In this document: positions 37,953 to 39,775 of the stretch, piece after piece
Numbering within the stretch: the first letter of the stretch is position 1
Layout of the letters: each line of letters opens with the position of its first letter
Assembly (NCBI GenBank): GCA_045597125.1
Contig: JAZODR010000003.1
Coordinates: forward strand, 1 to 39,775
Direction: 5' to 3'
Source of the DNA: RGIG5579 sp045597125
GTDB taxonomy: Bacteria > Bacillota > Clostridia > Oscillospirales > SIG627
Length of the DNA stretch: 39,775 nt
The notes under the pieces: generated by a model
What the model was told of the DNA's origin: nothing
The model's database searches: none
What the model saw: the letters and a program-made list of their open reading frames with translations, nothing else
Program-made: the position numbers and the translations under genes

Positions 37953-39551
37953 ATGTATAATGAACAAATGCGCCAATCTATGGCAAAAGTAGAGGCTAAC
38001 AGAAAAGCAAACGCTGCCACCGAACCCAGAAGAATGACCGCCGAAGAGAAGGAAAAGCTTCTTGCCACCTTCCACCCCGACTACATTCAGGAGCAGTTTG
38101 CCACCCTTTCCGTAGGTCCCAACAAGGGCGGAAAGGTTCCGTTGGAGCTTCGCGATCTTCTGGAAGCAAATTCCAGAGTAAAGGGAATGAATATTAATCT
38201 GGAAAAAGTCGATTACGATGTTGACGTTCTCATCATCGGCGGCGGCGGCGCAGGTTCCAGCGCAGCCATCGAGGCTCACGAAAAAGGCGCAAACGTTATG
38301 ATTGTAACCAAGCTCCGTATCGGTGATGCCAATACCATGATGGCAGAGGGCGGTATTCAGGCGGCTGATAAGCCCAACGACTCCCCCGCACAGCACTACA
38401 TCGACGTCATGGGTGGCGGTCACTACGTCAACCGTCCCGAGCTGGTTCGTAAGCTCGTTATGGACGGCCCCAGCGCGATCCAGTGGCTCAACAAGCTCGG
38501 CGTGGAATTCGATAAGGCAGAGGACGGCACGATGATCACCACCCACGGTGGCGGTACCTCCCGCAAGCGTATGCACGCGGCGGCTGACTACTCGGGCGCG
38601 GAGATCATGAGAACCCTCCGTGACGAGGTCCTCAACCGCGGCATTCCGGTGCTCGACTTCACCGCAGCGATCGAGCTGATCCTCGATGACGAGGGTAAGG
38701 CGGCAGGCGCAGTCCTCCAGAACATGGAGACGGGCGAGGTTCTCGTCGCACGCGCAAAGTGCGTCGTTCTCGCAACCGGTGGCGCGGGACGTATGCACTA
38801 TCAGGGCTTCCCCACCTCCAACCACCACGGTGCAACCGCAGATGGTCTGGTGCTCGGCTACCGCGCAGGTGCGAAGCTTCTCTACCAGGATACCCTGCAG
38901 TATCACCCCACGGGCGTTGCGTTCCCGCAGCAGATCTTCGGTGCACTCGTCACCGAGAAGGTTCGCTCGATGGGCGCGAAGCTGGTCAACAGCGAGGGCG
39001 AGGTCTACGTTCACCCGCTCGAAACCCGTGACGTCAACGCAGCAGCCGTCATCCGCGAGTGCTCCACCCACAAGAAGGGCGTCGCAACCCCCACGGGCGG
39101 TCAGGCAGTCTGGCTCGATACGCCCATGATCGATATGATCCACGGTAAGGGTACGCTTGAGAAGCGTCTCCCCGCAATGCTCCGTATGTACCTCAAGTTC
39201 GGCATCGATATGCGCGAGACTCCGATCCTCATCTACCCCACTCTGCACTATCAGAACGGCGGTCTGGAGATCGGCGCGAACGGCATGACGGGCGTTGAGA
39301 ACCTGTACGTCGCAGGTGAGGCAGTCGGCGGTATCCACGGACGCAACCGTCTGATGGGCAACAGCCTTCTGGACATCATCGTATTCGGTCGCCATGCAGG
39401 TCAGCAGGCAGGCGCGAAGTGCAAGACCACCAAGGTCGGCAAGCTGAGCCTCGACCACGTTGCAAAGTACGACAAGGAACTCAAGGCTGCGGGCATCGAC
39501 TCCAACGTGCCCTCGCCCAAGCTGTTCCCTGACTATACCCGTAAAGTCTAA
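37953..39551 (+). CDS. frdA: Soluble fumarate-reductase-type flavoprotein, noncovalent FAD likely
   Basis: A 532-aa FAD protein of the SdhA/FrdA/NadB/AprA family. The Rossmann motif is DVLIIGGGGAGSS (91-103), preceded by about 90 extra residues compared with usual FrdA. Substrate-site motifs are present: HPTG (318-321), ETRDVNAAAVI (357-367, likely catalytic Arg359), HYQNGG (432-437) and GEAVGGIHGRNRLMGNSLLDIIVFGR (455-480). The position of the FAD-linking His of classical FrdA (HTVAAEGG) is Asn127 (NTMMAEGG), so FAD is probably not covalently bound. No anchor subunit (FrdC/D or SdhC) is encoded nearby. Aspartate oxidase (NadB) is unlikely from context. Codon usage changes within this gene at about 38.3-38.5 kb. 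Confidence 0.85.
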   Translation: MYNEQMRQSMAKVEANRKANAATEPRRMTAEEKEKLLATFHPDYIQEQFATLSVGPNKGGKVPLELRDLLEANSRVKGMNINLEKVDYDVDVLIIGGGGAGSSAAIEAHEKGANVMIVTKLRIGDANTMMAEGGIQAADKPNDSPAQHYIDVMGGGHYVNRPELVRKLVMDGPSAIQWLNKLGVEFDKAEDGTMITTHGGGTSRKRMHAAADYSGAEIMRTLRDEVLNRGIPVLDFTAAIELILDDEGKAAGAVLQNMETGEVLVARAKCVVLATGGAGRMHYQGFPTSNHHGATADGLVLGYRAGAKLLYQDTLQYHPTGVAFPQQIFGALVTEKVRSMGAKLVNSEGEVYVHPLETRDVNAAAVIRECSTHKKGVATPTGGQAVWLDTPMIDMIHGKGTLEKRLPAMLRMYLKFGIDMRETPILIYPTLHYQNGGLEIGANGMTGVENLYVAGEAVGGIHGRNRLMGNSLLDIIVFGRHAGQQAGAKCKTTKVGKLSLDHVAKYDKELKAAGIDSNVPSPKLFPDYTRKV

Positions 39552-39570
39552 TCCTCGGAGGTAAAAAAAC

Positions 39571-39775
39571 ATGAGAGAAATTGAAGTTGCAAAGATCACG
39601 GAAGTGGTCGAAAGACTCTGCATTGATGCAAACAACCACCTTCCCGCAGACGTCAAGGCAGCCATCGAGCGTTGCCGCGCTTGCGAGGACGGCGAGATCG
39701 CTTGCGGCGTGCTGGACAATATCATTGAAAACTATCACATCGCAGACGCCGAGAACGTACCGATCTGTCAGGATA
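39571..39775 (+). CDS. fumA: Class I fumarate hydratase alpha/N-terminal part (partial, runs off the window)
   Basis: The first 68 codons of an oxygen-sensitive Fe-S fumarase (or the related tartrate dehydratase alpha subunit). The N-terminus MREIEVAKITEVVERLCIDANNHLPADVKAAIERC...NIIENYHIADAENVPICQD is the standard opening of Fumerase-domain proteins. The active-site PICQDTG would start right at the edge. Preceded by CGGAGG. It belongs to the same operon as fumC, so two unrelated fumarases appear to be made together. Confidence 0.82.
   Translation, partial: MREIEVAKITEVVERLCIDANNHLPADVKAAIERCRACEDGEIACGVLDNIIENYHIADAENVPICQD

Noticed and set aside
37953..39551. FrdA considered as L-aspartate oxidase (NadB) or adenylylsulfate reductase (AprA)
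   Set aside because: No nadA/nadC or sat/aprB genes nearby; a SdhB/FrdB-type iron-sulfur subunit is directly upstream and fumarases flank the operon. HPTG, TRD, HYxxGG and HGxNRL motifs are shared by the family, so the exclusion rests mainly on context.
37911..39725. A 604-codon open frame on the minus strand opposite frdA
   Set aside because: It is an exact antisense shadow of the frdA coding frame; the plus-strand protein has all FAD and substrate motifs, and the antisense frame has no ribosome binding site and no recognisable domain. Other long antisense frames (29466-30800, 31950-33392, 36433-37818, 6738-7760) were rejected for the same reason.
1..39775. tRNA/rRNA genes, CRISPR arrays, insertion sequences and integrase sites
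   Set aside because: No cloverleaf-like sequences, regular spaced repeats, transposase or recombinase frames were seen in the intergenic gaps or on either strand; this was by inspection, so a covariance-model scan would be needed to exclude small RNAs.

Overview
The window reads as chromosomal DNA of an anaerobic, probably endospore-forming member of the Clostridia (Firmicutes). Evidence seen: spore genes (germination protease gpr, spoIIP, a SpoIVFB-like M50 protease), strong AAGGAGG ribosome binding sites, consensus-like sigma-A promoters, ferredoxin-dependent 2-oxoacid metabolism (Kor) and heterodisulfide-reductase-type (Hdr) electron transfer. A finer placement cannot be made from sequence alone. 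There are no tRNA or rRNA genes, CRISPR arrays or insertion sequences that I can see, and no gene-free stretch longer than about 265 bp. The longest gaps (853-1084, 6301-6558, 27726-27988, 29207-29441) hold promoters, palindromes and terminators.

Layout. 1-852 (minus): deoC and the start of deoD, nucleoside salvage. 1007-4524: the protein quality-control operon tig-clpP-clpX from a perfect TTGACA-17-TATAAT promoter. 4523-6362 (minus): an XRE/S24 (LexA-fold) repressor translationally coupled to a membrane-anchored protein of unknown function. 6463-11373: operon korDABC-sucCD (2-oxoglutarate to succinyl-CoA to succinate, giving reduced ferredoxin and ATP). 11372-15736: GtrB-like glycosyltransferase, ZIP metal transporter, alpha/beta hydrolase, DMT exporter and a DUF4430 lipoprotein. 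15781-19083: sporulation island (small membrane ORF, SpoIVFB-like protease, convergent rpsT, then gpr-spoIIP). 19066-22234 (minus): an envelope-linked operon (beta-propeller-like membrane protein, HAD phosphatase, PIG-L deacetylase with C-terminal anchor). 22254-24175: arginine-phosphatase-like protein, rimI, tsaD. 24248-27791: DUF6062 protein, TrmN6-like methyltransferase, lipoprotein, MATE exporter. 27915-29247: AlaA-like aminotransferase.

29367 to the end: one long co-directional operon, fumC-hdrB-hdrC-hdrA-flxD(mvhD)-flxC-flxB-flxA-frdB-frdA-fumA(partial), with no internal terminator seen. This is the most interesting part. It places a complete HdrABC-FlxABCD type flavin/iron-sulfur complex (NADH input through FlxA, HdrA as the candidate bifurcating flavin site) directly before a soluble fumarate reductase pair with no membrane anchor subunit, flanked by two non-homologous fumarases. 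The simplest inference is a cytoplasmic NADH/ferredoxin-linked fumarate-reducing complex in which HdrABC hands electrons to fumarate instead of a heterodisulfide. With korDABC-sucCD this gives a branched citric acid cycle whose two arms meet at succinate.

Two further general points. Six convergent gene pairs are packed so tightly that the minus-strand gene's stop codon lies in or beside a shared bidirectional terminator. Base and codon usage changes sharply inside frdA (about 38.3-38.5 kb), and the deoCD end is also GC-richer than the interior, which suggests recombination or a chimeric assembly and should be checked.
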